DNA from: Antitrichia curtipendula
Lineage: Eukaryota > Streptophyta > Bryopsida > Hypnales > Leucodontaceae
DNA length: 64,000 nucleotides
Reading direction: 5' to 3'
Assembly: GCA_951230915.1 (NCBI GenBank)
Contig: OX579633.1
Span: 25,826,574 to 25,890,573, forward strand
This document shows positions 33,700 through 46,000 of the stretch, piece after piece. The notes beneath the pieces are model-generated. The model ran no database searches, had not been told where the DNA came from, and was given only the letters and a program-made list of their open reading frames with translations. The position numbers and the translations under genes are program-made. The first letter of the stretch is position 1. Each line of letters opens with the position of its first letter.

Positions 33700-36300
33700 G
33701 AGTTTTGGGAATTTCCAAGAATTTTACAATGAGCATATTTTGGACTCCTATTTTTGTATCTTTTCCTAAGAATCAGAAGGAATGTGCAGTCTGTTTTAAT
33801 TTTAAAATGCATGTAGAGAAGCATCTATTCTCTAATAGACCTTTTTATCCTCAACTCAAAGATAAATAAGCAATGGGTCATTTCATTACTCATGAGCACT
33901 CCCGGATTCTATATTGTAAAGAAACACAATTTAGTAGAGGACAACCATGTGTCTAAAAATGTTGAGTCTCTCTCTTGTTCTTTTTCCCATTCACTTATGT
34001 ACTTCAATGAATGGTCCACAAAGTCATCAATCTGCAATGCTTGTAGAAGTCACAAATAGAATCAAACGCAAGTATCACCTACTATGTGAAACAAACAAAG
34101 AAAAAGAATACTTACTAACAATTATGCTCTATGTCTATGCTTCCGATTTCCGACAAAGGCAAAATCCCCAAGAAATCGCTCACAATGAACCAAATGACTC
34201 GTTGCACACAAAACTAGCACGAAAATGATGTCCATGAATCTACAAAAAGCTATGTTGCGAGGTTGCAATTCCAATGTCAAGGTGTTGAGAGGAGAAGGAT
34301 CTGCCGCAAAAGAATGGGTGGAAGGTATGAGTGCACAAACCTGAACATTCAAATTTTTGTGGACCCGACAACCTCTTTGCATCTTTTCCATGAAATTTGC
34401 CTGACAGCATCTCGTGGTCTCTGGTGCTTTACCGCAGCTTTATGGAACAAAATCCCAGCTTGAGTAATGAATGGCTTAAAAACTTTCTTCATTTTTAGCT
34501 TCCTACTACGATATTTAAGCTTGGGTTTCACTTATATGCCAATTGTATAGCGCTAATTTAGATTTCATTAATTATTCTTGGTGGTTGTGAGCTATCCACT
34601 TTTTAGGGATAAATGTTTGATGTTTCTTTTTTAGAGTTCAAAGTTATGTGGTATAGGGTTTAGGGCTTATGGAATTTAGAAAACTTGGGCAAGTGGGAGG
34701 GACATCCCCATACAGGGCCCTTTGTATAAATTTCCGGACCAACCATAGCTATAACTTGGCTAATAATTTCCAAACCTTACTTGATAAGATAGACACTAAT
34801 TTAAGTTGAACTATCAAATCAACAAAGCTCTAAATTTGTCAAAGAAATTTTAGGCTTTACATGGCCTAACAATTTCTTGACTATTAAATGATAAGAAAAG
34901 CCTTTAGACTTACATAAGTCATCTATCAATAAGGCTCATAAATTACTTAAGAAATCATAGAGTCACAATACTACATATTTCAAAAGTCTAATAGATAAGA
35001 TCGGCTTTTAACCAAATAAGCTATCAAATCATCTCCAAATCATAGAATCCCCCAAAGAAATATCTCCAATAAACCACCTAACAATCACATTAGATCTTTA
35101 CAAAGTGGTATTTCTATTAAGATAGGAGATTAAGTATTTTAGAAGCTAACTACTCATGTTAAAAACTAAATTTTGTTCACAACATGATTTAGCAACCCCT
35201 GAGGCCTAAGTTGTCATCTTTTTGGTGTAAACCTCTGTCTTGTTGAAATAACCCAACAAGCTCTGAACCTCAAGTGTCCCCATGACAAACCAAACATCAA
35301 GATGTTAGAAAGTCGTAGACAAGGTGTTGACAGTTCACAACAACGTGTCAAAGCAGTCACAAAGGAAAAATCGACAAGCAAAGTATAAATACAAGAAATT
35401 ACAAAAAATCTCAGTCTAACAAGATGTGCATCATTGAAAACCTGTGAAGATGCCAACATTAGCCCTTACCCCACATCCACAAACAATTCCAAGACCTCAA
35501 GAGCGCTAGCCAACAAAAGTAAGTTGTGAGGGCTTCAAGAGTGGATTTGTCTTTGATTTATAAGCTAGACATGGCATGGTCAAGCCTTGGCTAAGTATAG
35601 TCCATGCCTTGGGTACCAAGCAAACGCTTCTTTGATCCAAGGAGAAAGATTAGTCAAGTTACTTAAATTTGTTCTAGAAGGCCTCTAAATTAAGAAAAAT
35701 TAGGGCTATAAAAAACAACTCCAAGGGAGTTTTAGACATACGGGAGGATGGGAGGGACTTATAGGTTACAAAATCAAATAGTAAGTGTTTAAACCCAATC
35801 CTACCATAGATCTCAAATTCATATGCAAAGTAAGAGAGGCCAAACAAAATTAGGCGAAGTCTAACTTGCTACAAATATTTATAAGGGATTACCCCATTCA
35901 TAAACAACATATTTCTCCAAAGGAGGATACAATCTCCTTTTCCTTTGTCAAAATTAGATGTAAGAAAGACATAATATTTCTAGACTGAGGGTTTAGGGCT
36001 CAGATTGTGAAGAGCAAGGAGGGTTTTGGTTCTATGGATTTAGGAATTAAAGTGCAGATCATGGAAGGTAAGGACGGTTTGAAGTTAGGGTTTAGGTTCA
36101 AACCTTTGAGGGTAACTGGTTTTCTAAACTAGATTTATAACTGGGTTTCTAAACTAGGTCCTAATTGGTTAAAAAAAATTCAAAAAAAAAGAAAAGTTGA
36201 GACCCCGCAAGGTATCATCCCATTTGGTCTGATTTTCAGCCATGATGTATGTGAAAATTTATTCAGTCAACCAAGACCAACAATCGCCAGCCAGATAAGG
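33700..36300. other. intergenic, no gene recognised
   Basis: Scattered short frames (33947-34228, 34122-34391 minus, 35214-35459 minus) show no domains. Isolated TTTAGGG-like motifs occur near 34665, 35990 and 36090. Confidence 0.5.
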
Positions 36301-36346
36301 TCGGCTAAACAAGTCGGGACAGGCAGTGTACTGGCCCACGGGTACC

Positions 36347-36472
36347 GGCTATTGGTTGGGCATACGTTGTTACTGCTGGCCGATATACACTGTTACTGTT
36401 GGCTTGGTATACGCTGGTTACTACTGGTTGGTATACGCTGGTTATTGCTGGCTGGTATACGGTGGCCACCAC
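36347..36472. repeat. 24-bp minisatellite
   Basis: Five units of 24 bp (consensus near ggtatacgctggttactact plus 4) follow one another from about 36355. Because 24 is a multiple of three, both strands stay open. The minus strand encodes an 8-residue repeat of type VYQPxVTS (VYQPAITS, VYQPVVTS, VYQANSNS, VYRPAVTT) within 36305-36505, the plus strand a Tyr/Trp-rich repeat. Whether either is translated is unknown. Confidence 0.8.
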
Positions 36473-36549
36473 CCAATTTTTAATCAACTCCACGGGTTCC
36501 CTCAAGGGAACCCACTTAGCAAATGAAAAGAGGATTTTTGGAAAATTAA

Positions 36550-37110
36550 TGCTAAAGCCAAAGCTTCGCCGGCCGGGGGGATTAGGTCCAAATTCTTGGA
36601 GTAAAATACTCGACCTACAAAATCATGTGTACACATACTAGGCTTGCTAAACGTGGCCTACATCACCTACTTCATACTAAAACTCTGATATCTTGGAAAC
36701 TAAACTTGAGACTTTTCCAAGAAGGTCTTGGAAACTAGACTTTGGAATGGGGTACCCGGGAGATTCAAAGCTTCGCCGTCAAGTTGGGTTTAACACCAAC
36801 TCTAGGACTTGTGACACTCCAGGGTCTGTAGCTCCACCGTCCGGGATCTTTTTTAACACATACTCTAGGACTTTAGAACTAGTTGTAGGTTCAAAGCTTC
36901 GCCGTCCTAGGGGGGGTCCACACGACAAGGGTAACTTTAGAAGAAGACAAGGTTACACTTTAAAGAAAACACACAAGGTAAGTTCAAAGCTTCGCCGTCT
37001 CGGAGGGGGGTCCACTCAACAAGGAGAAGGTTAGAAGAAGGTGTAAGGAAAATACTAGACGAAAACACATGAGTTAGGACCACGTGGTCACACAAAGCTC
37101 ACACACTAAA
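36550..37110 (+). repeat. degenerate repeat with AAAGCTTCGCCGTC core
   Basis: The core occurs at about 36558, 36767, 36892 and 36984, with weaker relatives near 36828 and 37100. Each is followed by a G-rich run and tccac or similar. In the plus frame 36693-37034 three cores encode SKLRR followed by Gly-rich residues, and a fourth (PKLRRPGG) lies in a neighbouring frame at 36555. It resembles an old tandem array of about 100-bp units. Confidence 0.6.
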
Positions 37111-38620
37111 GGAGCTTCAAAGCGGCATCGCCAAGGTACGGTGAGGGGTGACTTTAGGATTAATACACGACACCCAAAAGACTCTTAAGACACACAAGTT
37201 AGATCACGGGGATGCACAAGAGAGAGAAGGGCTCTCAACTCTCAACAAGGGTACACAAGAAGATACAAGGAGTACACAAAGCAAAGTAGAAGGACCCCCA
37301 AGGATCTTCAAAGCTTGAAATACTACAACAATGGAGCCAAAAGTGCTCCAAAAACACTGTAGAGGTTTTTGGCTTCAAATGCCAAAATATCCAAAATAAC
37401 TTGGACCCACGGACCCAAAACAAGAATTGGAGGTGTTCTAGAGAGAGAAATGGGGCCCTTATATAGGTTTCCAAGGGCCAACCCTCCCTCTAGAGTTCTA
37501 TAGTAACCTTATCAACTTGGATCTTCATCCTCATCCTCAAAGATTTTCATCCTAATCCCTAAAAATCTACTTCTACCATCTATGCTGGACCAACATCCTA
37601 ACTTTTGGAGATTAACTCCAATTGCCAAACGAATTGGGCCGTTGGCTCCAGATCGCCGTGTTTAGTTCCAAACTCCTGCACCAAGGCCAAAAACCCATCA
37701 TAGGCTAATTTAGTTTAAAAACCAAATCGTAGTAAAATCTTAGATCTTGGGGGTCTCCTATTTTGAGAAATGTGAATAGTCTAGGGTCTCTGGTAGGTGC
37801 GAGAGAGTCGGAAAGGACTTTTGGTTGACTTTGTTTCGCCATCGTATGGTCTCGGAATGCCGGTCAACGTGGCGGGGACCCCGCCACGTGGTTAATTCCC
37901 GAGGAATCTCGCCAGTTTGGGTACTTGCCGCTATCGGAATGTCGTGAAACTTCACAGAGCACATTATTAACATAAAACAAGCTAGTTTAGTTTTTAATGA
38001 GATTTTATTGTAACCTGGATACTTTTCATGAAATTCCCGTTGGAAGTTAGAAGGATTGAACACCTGGAAAAGGTTCTTCTGCAATTCGGAAGATGCCGGG
38101 AATTTTCATGTGACCTCTCAAAGAGTCACATGAAAGACGTGTAGTTGCGTTTTCGTGCCTGGCATGATTGGTCAATGGAGATTAGAACTGGCCATCTCTT
38201 CGAATTAGCGACGGTGCGGGAATCTTTGCAGGTGGAGGAATCTTGGCGAATCAATTTCATCGGTGGACTCCTGGCATGGGATTTATCCTAGAATACCATC
38301 CTTGGGCTGTAGATTCCTCCACGGGCCTGGTCTTGCGTTAGTGGCTCTTGCATGCTAACAATTGGGATTTGGAAATTTGTCGATCTAATAGGGAATTCTA
38401 AACCTAACTCTAGGACCCGACCTAGTGGCCTAGCTGTGGATCCCTCGGACCGACTTAGCCATGAATTGCCACATTCATGGTGGGATTTAGCCCTTTTGGG
38501 ACTATGTGACTCAAATCCTCCAAATCTAACCGTTTCGTTATTTCTACTCTATTTTTAGGCCAGGCTTGGGGGGATTCTAAGTAAAAACATAAATCTAGAC
38601 CAAATACTATAATGGGTATG
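37110..38620. other. GC-moderate region without recognised gene
   Basis: Composition is higher in GC than the surroundings, but frames on both strands are short (longest 37758-38084 minus, 108 codons). It may be the non-coding part of a retroelement, but I see no LTR pair or primer-binding site. Confidence 0.35.
37867..37889. repeat. perfect 23-bp GC-rich palindrome
   Basis: ACGTGGCGGGG, a single A, then CCCCGCCACGT. The right side runs into CCACGTGG, a canonical G-box core. The stem could be structural or a dimeric binding site. Confidence 0.75.
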
Positions 38621-38849
38621 ACACAACCCTGTTTTGGTTCTACACTCTTTTTATGGCTTTTTGTATACTTTTATTAACTTTAAATTGCAAAATTCCAAAA
38701 AAGTAATTCTACGACTCCCAAGTGACAAATTGGGAACTCATAATATTCCATCTCTGCAAGTGCAAGTATCTAGAAAATCGATGCAACCACTGATAATAAT
38801 GTGCAAGATCACAAGTGCAAAAGATGCAACCGTAGGAAGATGAATTGTC

Positions 38850-39610
38850 TCAATATATGAACAAGCAAAACGTCCCGTGTAGGAGTCGTTTTTTGGACAT
38901 GTCGGACACGTTAAACACTAGAGCGCCAACTTCTTTTGTCATTTCTTCTTTATTACAATACAGAAAGTCCCTCTTTTACGCGTTGGCACTTCTTCCGGTG
39001 CCAGGCATTGTAAGAAAACCCCAATGACATCACTTTTTCCACTGCTTAACATAACAGAAGGCATGGCGACTCACATTTCAGCTTGGGACAGCACCTGCCC
39101 TTGACCTTGGGCTCCCGCCCTTGGCCTCAATGTAGGTGCCATTACAGGCCAAAATGCTCTCTTGGCCATGCCTCCTACTATCCATGAAGAACTTCTATTT
39201 ACAAGAGCCCAAAACTTGGAGAATATTTGTTCACATGCTTGTATATCATTGGAAACTTGCAACCCTTAAGGGGCAACTCGGTTCTTGTCTAATGGGAACC
39301 ATAGGCAAAAACCAACCAACCTACAGTAGTCTCATTGAAATTCATTCCTAAGACCTCAGTAACAACATTTTTTAATACCAAGTGCAAACATACCTATAAC
39401 CCGGGTTCCTTCTAATACAAGTACATGTAAAAGTACTCTCGGTCATGTTGCATAGTTGGTCATAGCAACCCCTCATAGAGTTGACCTTTGCTAGCCTACA
39501 TGCAGCCAAAGTCAAGACATGTGTGCTTGTTGGTTTTGGATAAATGGACCTCACTTTGCTAGCAGTCAAACTTTGAAACTTTCCCTCTTGGCCCCATCAA
39601 ACATCCCAAA
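38850..39610 (-). pseudogene. degraded coding remnant, possibly KDZ-like transposase
   Basis: On the minus strand, stop-interrupted text reads SEVHLSKTNKHTCLDFGCM, then NDIQACEQIFSKFWALVNRS (39262 downward) and a Gly/Arg tail to 39071. The ND..ACEQ.FS block resembles the conserved C-terminal segment of Kyakuja-Dileera-Zisupton type transposases as I remember them. This is a weak, motif-only suggestion, and many stops are present. Confidence 0.3.
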
Positions 39611-39619
39611 AAATGAGTT

Positions 39620-41280
39620 GGTAAGAATAGTGTTTGGGGTAAGTTAGTTCAAAGTTAGTTAAGCTAGTTCAAAGTTAGCGGATGGAATTGGAAAAAAAAT
39701 AGTTGCATTTTGAAGTCATCAGAAAGATAAACTGGAAAAAACCTGAGTGATTGTAAGAAACACTTGTACTATTTTGCATTACACTTAGTGTGCTGATTTA
39801 TTTTTTGGCTATAACTTTTGCATTCTGGCTTGAAATGAATCAAAATTCATAGGCAAGGTATTCATGACTATTCTAGTATTCTACATCTTGCCTAATTTTT
39901 TGGAATTTAAAAAAATGTTTTATTGCTCAAAAATAGCCCCCAATTTTATGTTATACTTGCCAATATTGGTTTTTTTTAAACAAAGTTGTACCCCAAAAAA
40001 AACAAATTTGGAGCTAAAATTTGGAAGGGATGGTTTTCTAGTGCACTTTTAGCTATTGTTCAAAGGATTTTTAAAAATAGTTAATTATATATCGTGTAGA
40101 AGTCCACTGAGAAAGCTTCTTTCTACTTGCTTTTCAAAACATGTAAACAATTATTTTGGTGGTTTTTTTGGTGAATGACCATCTCCTTAAAGTAGTTACA
40201 AATGTCAATCTTTTATCTTTTTTATTTAATTTTTTTTCCTATTTTCTAATAATTAAAACATCAAAGTATGTATTCTCTTGAGATTTGGCACTTCTCTAGT
40301 TCTCCTACTTAGAGAATTTTTCTATGATTTTCCTCCAGTGGTTACTTTCATCTTCTAGGTATGTACATTGTCTATATTTTTTTTAAATTAATTTGTTTTT
40401 TCTAATTTTAAATTACTCCACCCAAAAGGTCATAAATATTGTAAAATGCAACAAAATCGGCAGGTGTTTTTGCAATCACCCATTTGACTTGCAAGTAAGT
40501 GGATGAATAGTACACGTATTATATATCAGATTTTTATAATGCTCTTACTGTAAGTGCTTTCTTTTTTTTGCTTCTGAACTTGTGAGAGTCACTCTATGTA
40601 TATTTTGGGCACCAAGTGCGGCAATGGGGTACTTTTTAAGGGTCTATGATAGGAATATGATAGGAATAGAGGGGTCTGTATAATTACACAATTTGAAAAA
40701 ATGGCCTATATTATGGCTCTCTATCATTGCTTATAATTCTCATGTCAATGCAAATTTTTTAAAGGTATATTATTAATAAGGAATAAAAGAAAATTGAAAA
40801 ACATGGTAAAAGCAAAAGTATGAGGGAAAAAATACTAACACAACAAGTATGGAATTTGAGTCATTTTTTTTTTGGAAACTTGGAGTTTATTTCAAGAAGT
40901 GTAAAACAAACGGAGCATTTGAGTCATTTTTATGCATTCATTGTGTGCATTTTAACCCTTAAAGCCTATGAAGGCCCAAACTGGCCTACGGTGTTGCCTA
41001 AATGACTCTTTAAGCGGTCTTCCTGCATTTGGATGACTACAGATCAGAAATGGAATAGTTTGGCAATGCCAACTTGTAAATTGTGCAATTTTTTAATATT
41101 TTTTTCAAACTTAGGTGCCGTATTCTGGAGGGCCAACAAGGTTGTATTCTCTATATTCTAGCAAGTTACATAGATATCGGCTTACAATACAGAGCTTGTC
41201 CTCGTATGTCTCCGATACGGACAACGACATGTATAGTGACCAGCTACAGCAATGGTGAGGGCAATTAGCCTATTTGCTTA
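39620..41280. other. intergenic, no gene recognised
   Basis: AT-rich spacer. A TTAACCCTTAAAGCC motif near 40953 looks like a TTAA-element terminus without a partner. Confidence 0.45.
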
Positions 41281-41416
41281 CAAAATCGTAGTCTACACTC
41301 AGTGGTTGAGGTGCCTGAAGCCAGGAGAGGGAGAGGGAGTTGTTGCTTTGGCAAATTGCATTGGATGCTAGTGCCTTCACGTTGTGGGGAGACGACTTCC
41401 ATGAATTGTTTAGTGT

Positions 41417-42065
41417 TTATAGGTGCATCACGCATGGTTTGTTGTGGTTGGAGATTATGACTGGATTTTGAACAAAGAGCTGGAAAAATTTGGAGGGAAG
41501 GCTAGGATGGAAGGGGTTTATATACATCAACATTTGCATGGAAATAAGCCATTGCTAGTAGCAAATTTGACTTCTCACTGCAACGTCTTCATGGAAAGTG
41601 CTAAAATCATTACTACTCAGGGTTTACAGGAAGCAATTCAACAACTTCGAATTTGGGCTGAAAGCCAAGGTGTCTGTGCTCAAAGTTGTGCTAAAGTTGG
41701 AGACCTTTGCACAGAATCGTTTTTGCTATCTCAACCGATGCCAAGAAATTGGAGTCGTCAAGGTGAGTTTCGAAAAGAGGAGCATTGTCAGTACCTATGG
41801 TATCGCAATGTTGCAAGGATTTTAGGGTGGCAAGAGAGGAGACGCTTCCCTGATTTTGTGAGGGAGCTTCTGAACAATTACGTTTTTCCAAGTCTTCTGT
41901 CCAATTACCATGAAGTTGCGTAGGTAGGTAAGGCAAGCAGTTGCAGTACCAATCATGTTGACTCCCGAGTCCATGATCTTGCCTGGCTCAGCACCATCAC
42001 CGACTTCAGTGATGAGGGTGGCCGAAGATATGCAAGGCACAAATCTCTTTCCAGACCAAGTGCAG
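41417..42065 (+). pseudogene. unrecognised gene fragment, exon 1-like
   Basis: A frame from 41423 to 41923 encodes 166 residues of normal composition (DYDWILNKELEKFGGKARME ... HLHGNKPLLVANLTSHC ... LGWQERRRFPDFVRELLNNY) and ends at TAG 41924. Beyond it another frame continues plausibly (AVPIMLTPESMILPGSAPSP ... LFPDQVQ) to a clean donor cag|gtaagt at 42065/42066, implying a frameshift or small splice. No family is recognised. It shares orientation with the piggyBac-like gene downstream and could be part of that element or of a host gene. Confidence 0.45.
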
Positions 42066-42378
42066 GTAAGTTCTTCTCAAGTGGTTTGAGATCTTGCATT
42101 TTCCTATCATGTTTAGGATTTAGAGGAAAATTACTTACAAATTTGCAGCTGTTATATCTCTCTAAACTCCATACAGCAGTGTGTTCTTCTATTCATGTGG
42201 TATCTCTCTCCGAACGAAGATATCAAACTCTGTTGTTCACATCGGGTAGGGTTTAGGATTTAGGGTGAATGCATTGCTGGTGATTCTTACATTTTTATTG
42301 TCTTCAACGACAGAAGTCATTTATGCCCTACTCAAGTGATCTAAATACTGAAGTGTTGTAAAAGAATAGTTAGAAGAT

Positions 42379-42904
42379 TGATGACTTAGGGTATGACGTT
42401 GGAATTTGGAGACAATTCCTTCAAGGTACAAATCCCAAGACGGCCAGTTATGATGCATCTAACGTGTTTCTTGGCTTTTGACAACTCTCCGGAGAGCTAG
42501 AGAACCATCTCCTAGTACTAAACACTACCAAAAACAACGACCTCTTTGTGCAAATACCTCATGCAACGTTGACAAAGAGTCGACCAAAAGGAAAGAAGCC
42601 ACAGAAAGCACCTGCAAAGGGGAATGACATTACCGAGACATTGCTGGCATGTGGCACGAAAGGACACCCAAGCAAGAAGAGAGGGAGATCGAAGAAAATC
42701 ATGCGTAATGAAGAAAATGCCCAGCTTGGAGACGATGCGGTCGTGGTTGCCCCTATTGCTCTACGACAACACAATCGGCTAAGTGCACATAAGACTACTC
42801 CTACTGCGGTTGAGGCAATGAAGGTGCTTGGTACCAGAGAGTTTGTTGGCGACATACCTAGTGAGATTCCTTTTCTCTTTGCCTCTCAAATTAACAGATC
42901 CTAG
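42379..42904 (+). pseudogene. unrecognised gene fragment, basic protein
   Basis: In one frame from about 42379: LGYDVGIWRQFLQGTNPKTA, one TGA at 42479, then QLSGELENHLLVLNTTKNND, followed by a Lys-rich part (KGKKPQKAPAKGND; KKRGRSKK, which resembles an AT-hook or nuclear signal) to the stop at 42902. It may be the next exon of the fragment at 41417-42065. The single TGA is one transition from CGA. Confidence 0.45.
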
Positions 42905-43072
42905 TTCTTTGCTTTTCTTCCAAACAGTTGAGTTTTTGAGAGAAAATTGGATGTCTATTTATTCTTGGTTGGAATGAATGAATATTGTGAGACTAGTAGT
43001 TGTATGTTCTTTCCATGAACGAGCATAACGGAGTCAAACTAGGGAGGTTTTCTAGTTTCTCATAAAACAAAA

Positions 43073-46000
43073 GTGGCGACAGAGGCCACATATTTCACGA
43101 AGATGAAATCCATTGCTACAGTTTTAGGGTCCCATGTCCAAGCATTGCTCAGAGGTCGTAGATTTTCTAATTTCTCAACCTTGTCATTGTATGGATTCTA
43201 TGTAGGTCATCAGAGGAAGAAGAGATTGACTAAGGAAGAAGAAGGGAAGGCCTCTATTGTTAAACTAAGGCAGCCACAACTGTGGGTACCCCCGGTGTTG
43301 GTACCGAATGCCGCAAAGGGTGTATGTACCAGGGCAAAGAAGTCACTACATGATGCGTTTCAAGTAAATGCTGACATTGTGGAGGTGTTGCGGGATCTTC
43401 AAGGTCGAGACACCACGCTCCTCTCTGATTTGTGCACTCCATAGTCACCACATACGCTTGACAGCATGGCCACTCAAAATGTCAACAACGTGAGGTATTA
43501 ACACGCTAGAGAGGTTTTGAAGAACAGAAACCGGCGTCAAACATTAAATCCAGTCAAAGCAAATCCAGACTTGTATGAAGCGTGGGATACATCACAAGCA
43601 AAGTGGGATGTGTTGATACCAAATTGATTTTTGTCGAAGTCTTCATTCCATATAGGGTACACACCCACTTGGACACAAAGACATGTGCTTGGGGAATACT
43701 TGGTGAAGGGCTCAGGTGCAAAGATGGTCTTATGTGACCTTGGATATAGAATTGTCCACATACATGACATTGACTGCCGCATAGCACTTGGATCTAATAT
43801 GACAGCGGAAGGATCACAGGTGGGTCATGGATACGGTTGGTGGAAGAGATCACAAGATTTCAATCCACATCCGACGGTGCCAGTGTATAGCGGAGAGGCA
43901 GCTGCAACTGGGGACACAGTGCTATTGGACTACAACATGCACTTTGCAGTTGAGACTGAAGGACTACCAATATCTGACTACAAAGAACCCTCCAACGTGG
44001 AATGTGCAAATGGGACACAAGATTCAACAGCAAGGACTACCTTTCTAAAGGTGAGCACCTACCTTCCACAATATTTTCCTTCTACTAGTGATGACGAAGA
44101 AGAAGCTGCTAAAAACGACAATGACTCTAGTAGTCAGGATTGGATACCGTCATGTGAAGATTGTGTCTCTAGTTTAGAAGATGATATTGATGATTATGTC
44201 CCACCTATGCTCTGGTCCCAAGAAAAATTCCATGCTTGGTGTAGAAGCCATAGTAGCTACAAGCCATTGCCGATGGATTTGAACCAATTGAAAGCACTGT
44301 ATCATCCAGAATCGTGGTGTTCAACCTCTGTGCAATTGCTCGGTAGTAGAGAGAACTTCTCAGGACCTACACCTGGTTACAAACAAAGAAATGAGGGAAA
44401 AGTCCCAAAGCCTGAAGATATGTTCCTATTGTATTAAAGCGATGAAACTCTCCAGCGTATTGCTTTGGAAACTAATAGATATGCTTAAGCTCCGTTGAAC
44501 ATCCCGACAGCGCCCCTTAAGACAAAAAGGGGTCCAAACTAGGTAGACACAACCATGACTGAATTCAAAGGCTGGTTTGGAATATGTATGCTAATGGGTG
44601 TCAAAGATTTACCCTATATCCGGCATTACTAGATGTGTTTTAAAGATTTCATGTACTATCAGTTAATTGCAAAGGTTATGACACTTGCTAGGTGGCAGCA
44701 GCTATTACGTTGTCTGCATCTTGTAGACAATAGTGATGTTGTTTGAGACACCTCTCATCCAAGCTTTGATTGCTTGGTGAAGACATGGTGGATGTTTAAC
44801 ATGTTCGTTCGTGTCTCTAGGAGTGTTTACAATCTAGATTGAGAACTAATTGTGGATGAGTGCGTTATACCCTATAAAGGGAGGTATTGCTTCATCCGGC
44901 AATTTATGCCGGATAAGCTAGTTCATTTTGGGATTAAGTGTTGGATATTAGCGAGTTCAAAGTCTAGATTTGTTTCCAATATTGAAGTGTACTTTGGAGA
45001 GGGTACTGGTACAAGTGCTCATGGTTTAGGATATAGTGTTGTCACAAGAATGCTGGATGGTCTAGAAGGTCATGGTCATTGTCTTATAGTTGACAACCTA
45101 TTTGCATCCGTGAACCTCTTCCATCACCTCATAGTTGAAGGGGTTTGGACAACAGGGATTGTTCGAAGGACTAGCAAAAATCTCCCACTTGGTCTATATT
45201 GTGCCTCAAATGCAGCCGTTAGAGGGTTGATGTTGATCAGGATGCATGAGCATCGACAGATGTTTGTTGTCTCGTAGCAAGATAAAAAGCTTATGACCTT
45301 GATCAGTACAGCGGTAGCTCCATAGGCATCGAATGTTAGTGTTCTTCGTAGGGTTCCATCAGTATGAGGGCAACTAATTGTACCATCTTCTCCGATACAC
45401 TTACAATATCAAGAATACATGAGAGGAGTAGATGTCACAGATCAACTTCGTGGCAACTACTCCTCTCAACTTAGAAGCCACAAATGGTAGCACAAACTGG
45501 TACTTTATCTTAGACCAAGTTATGGTAAATGCATATGCTATTTATTCTAGCAAGATGGAGGATCTTGGGTTGCTGCTGAAAAGCCATATGCAATTCAAGA
45601 TTGTTGTGGGTAAGGCACTTGTAAAGGATGCCATCGAAGCTCGTGCTGCCCAGGTAACTCAAGGACGTTCTCCTCCAAGACAAACCCTTGCTGTACACGC
45701 GCATTGGAGATCAAAGTTGAAGCGCTATTGCATAGAATGTGGATTTCGTCAAAAATGGTATCGCCCAGCTTGTGACTACAAGGGTGAATGCAAGAAACAC
45801 TGGCCGTTTTTGTTGCATTCACCCAGTACTCACTAGTACTAGCTAGTACTAGTGAACTTCTGGAAAAAAATATTTAAAAATTAAAAAAAAAGGACAATTA
45901 GAATAATACTATAAACATTATGTCACCAAAGTTTGAGATCTCAAAAGAATTTGGATCAAAAGTTATTCACAAAACAACAAAACAAGTTTTTTGAAGAAAA

